DNA of 7,298 nt from NCBI GenBank assembly GCA_025453715.1, contig JALOPT010000119.1, positions 1 to 7,298 of the forward strand, written 5' to 3'. The translations under genes and the position numbers were made by a program. Position 1 is the first letter of the stretch, and the number at the start of each line of letters is the position of its first letter. Under the pieces are notes generated by a model that saw nothing but the letters and a program-made list of their open reading frames with translations, was not told where the DNA came from and did not search any database. Source of the DNA: Methanoregulaceae archaeon. Its GTDB lineage: Archaea > Halobacteriota > Methanomicrobia > Methanomicrobiales > Methanospirillaceae. Below are positions 6,494 through 7,298 of the stretch, piece by piece.

Positions 6494-6957
6494 GTCAGGG
6501 TTTTGAATTTCTTACGGTGCATCTCAATCTTCTCGTTTGTCAACCGGTCGATGGAGTCAAGGATATCAGCATTGAATGCCTCCGCGGTACGGATTAGCCC
6601 GATCACCTCATCACGGACAGGTGCAGCAGCAACATAATACTGCTTGTCAATCCTCTCGCTCTTTGCGTGCTCCAGGTCCGTATTGTCAATATCATAGATT
6701 TCTTTAAGCAGAATTATCGCAGCAGTATGGTTCTCACACCTGATACCTGTTGCAAAAAAGAGGGCAATGACAGAATAATACATGCTGTAGTATGCCATTG
6801 AGACCGACTGCTCGAAGAGGTCATTATCAAGGAGAAGTTTAGCCGAAAGAAGGTGGCTATCGGACTTTTTCAGGTAGGCCGTCTTAATCTCATCGCTCGG
6901 GGTAACAAGACGGAGGACATGTTCCTCGTGTAGTCTCTTCAAAAATGCGTTTTTCAT
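6490..6957 (-). CDS. HEPN-domain protein, module C (partner of the adjacent nucleotidyltransferase)
   Basis: 155 residues, mostly helical, of the other large HEPN branch (HEPN domain proper, not DUF86). Recognisable are the SDSHLLSAKLLLDNDLFEQS helix (about 32-51), the aromatic AYYSMYYSVIALFFATGIR segment (about 55-73) followed by an NH where relatives have a SH, and RIDKQYYVA in the third helix region. I do not see the HepT-type R-x4-H-x-Y motif, so RNase activity cannot be claimed. It starts 20 bases after the nucleotidyltransferase stop with an AGGA ribosome binding site, so the two are one operon. NT/HEPN pairs of this kind are widespread in archaea, and toxin-antitoxin function is assumed from the arrangement. 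Confidence 0.88.
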   Translation of the reverse strand: MKNAFLKRLHEEHVLRLVTPSDEIKTAYLKKSDSHLLSAKLLLDNDLFEQSVSMAYYSMYYSVIALFFATGIRCENHTAAIILLKEIYDIDNTDLEHAKSERIDKQYYVAAAPVRDEVIGLIRTAEAFNADILDSIDRLTNEKIEMHRKKFKTLT

Positions 6958-6977
6958 ACACTATCCTATTATATCTC

Positions 6978-7298
6978 TTATTTGGCTGGATTTGTGAAAA
7001 ACCCCGTTTTCTCCATGTATGCCTCGACCCCTTTGACAATGATATGTTCTTTTATTATTTCCCGGATAAGGAGGTTGCTGGTATCGAATTCTCCGATTTT
7101 TACACTCAGTAGTGAATACCGTTGTTCAAGATGTTTCTTTACTGAAGGGTTGAGGGTTTCGATATAGAGATCGATATCACTTCCCTTTACTGCAAGTCCT
7201 TTTGCATAACTGCCATAGAGGATTGCAAGCGGGATTTCCGGCATTTCCAGTATTGCCTGGAATATGCCCCGGAGGGGCGGACAGGTGCTCACGACACG
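6978..7298 (-). CDS. Nucleotidyltransferase-domain protein, module C (5' end probably outside window)
   Basis: Pol-beta-type nucleotidyltransferase with LYGS-x10-D-I-D intact (G27-S28 and D39/D41 counted from the GTG at 7292), followed by LYIETLNPS. The rest of the chain is a C-terminal segment with EIIKEHIIVKGVEAYMEK. The frame is open to the window edge. A GTG at 7292 would give a 104-residue protein beginning just before the first helix, but no ribosome binding site can be seen in the six bases left. Many relatives have an extra N-terminal winged-helix domain, so I treat the gene as possibly truncated by the window. It is the upstream partner of the HEPN gene 20 bases away. Confidence 0.9.
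   Translation of the reverse strand, partial: RVVSTCPPLRGIFQAILEMPEIPLAILYGSYAKGLAVKGSDIDLYIETLNPSVKKHLEQRYSLLSVKIGEFDTSNLLIREIIKEHIIVKGVEAYMEKTGFFTNPAK

Overview
The window looks like part of a euryarchaeal chromosome, most likely a methanogen of the Methanomicrobiales type. This is an inference from archaeal TATA-like boxes, starts at or near the transcription start, tightly packed nucleotidyltransferase/HEPN gene pairs, an AbrB-type regulator and a small HGCGGA membrane protein of a kind I associate with methanogens. No taxonomic marker gene is present, so the genus is not decidable here.

Layout. Positions 1-1557 (minus strand) hold the first 519 codons of a ClpB disaggregase whose 3' end lies outside the window. 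A 450-bp non-coding stretch follows. Next comes a plus-strand block: an 84-residue membrane protein (2010-2264), an AbrB/SpoVT regulator (2445-2717, preceded by a good TATA box), a 37-codon basic small ORF (2742-2855), and a 456-residue double-flavodoxin iron-sulfur-type flavoprotein (2852-4222). The regulator, small ORF and flavoprotein look like one operon. The small ORF stop and the flavoprotein start share an ATGA.

From about 4250 to the right edge the window is an accessory island of minimal nucleotidyltransferase (MNT) and HEPN genes, i.e. MntA/HepT-like (type VII) toxin-antitoxin modules. There are four nucleotidyltransferase loci and three HEPN loci. Module A (4975-4342, minus) is intact. 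A lone MNT (5346-5037, minus) is broken by a one-base insertion. Module B (5566-6185, plus) has an intact antitoxin but a HepT toxin interrupted by an ochre codon at position 26. Module C (7298-6490, minus) is a different NT/HEPN subtype and runs off the window edge.

Two features are not explained by ordinary gene calling. First, a short sequence occurs three times in the island (4250-4320, 5429-5468, 6271-6352), each copy lying between modules. Read on the minus strand it encodes one conserved peptide, and the two longest copies differ at 8 of 69 bases, all of them synonymous. These copies therefore look like 3'-end fragments of a real gene family, possibly scars or attachment sites of repeated module insertion. 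Second, the divergent broken MNT and intact MNT B share the same 20-bp promoter-region element as an inverted pair (19 of 20 matching).
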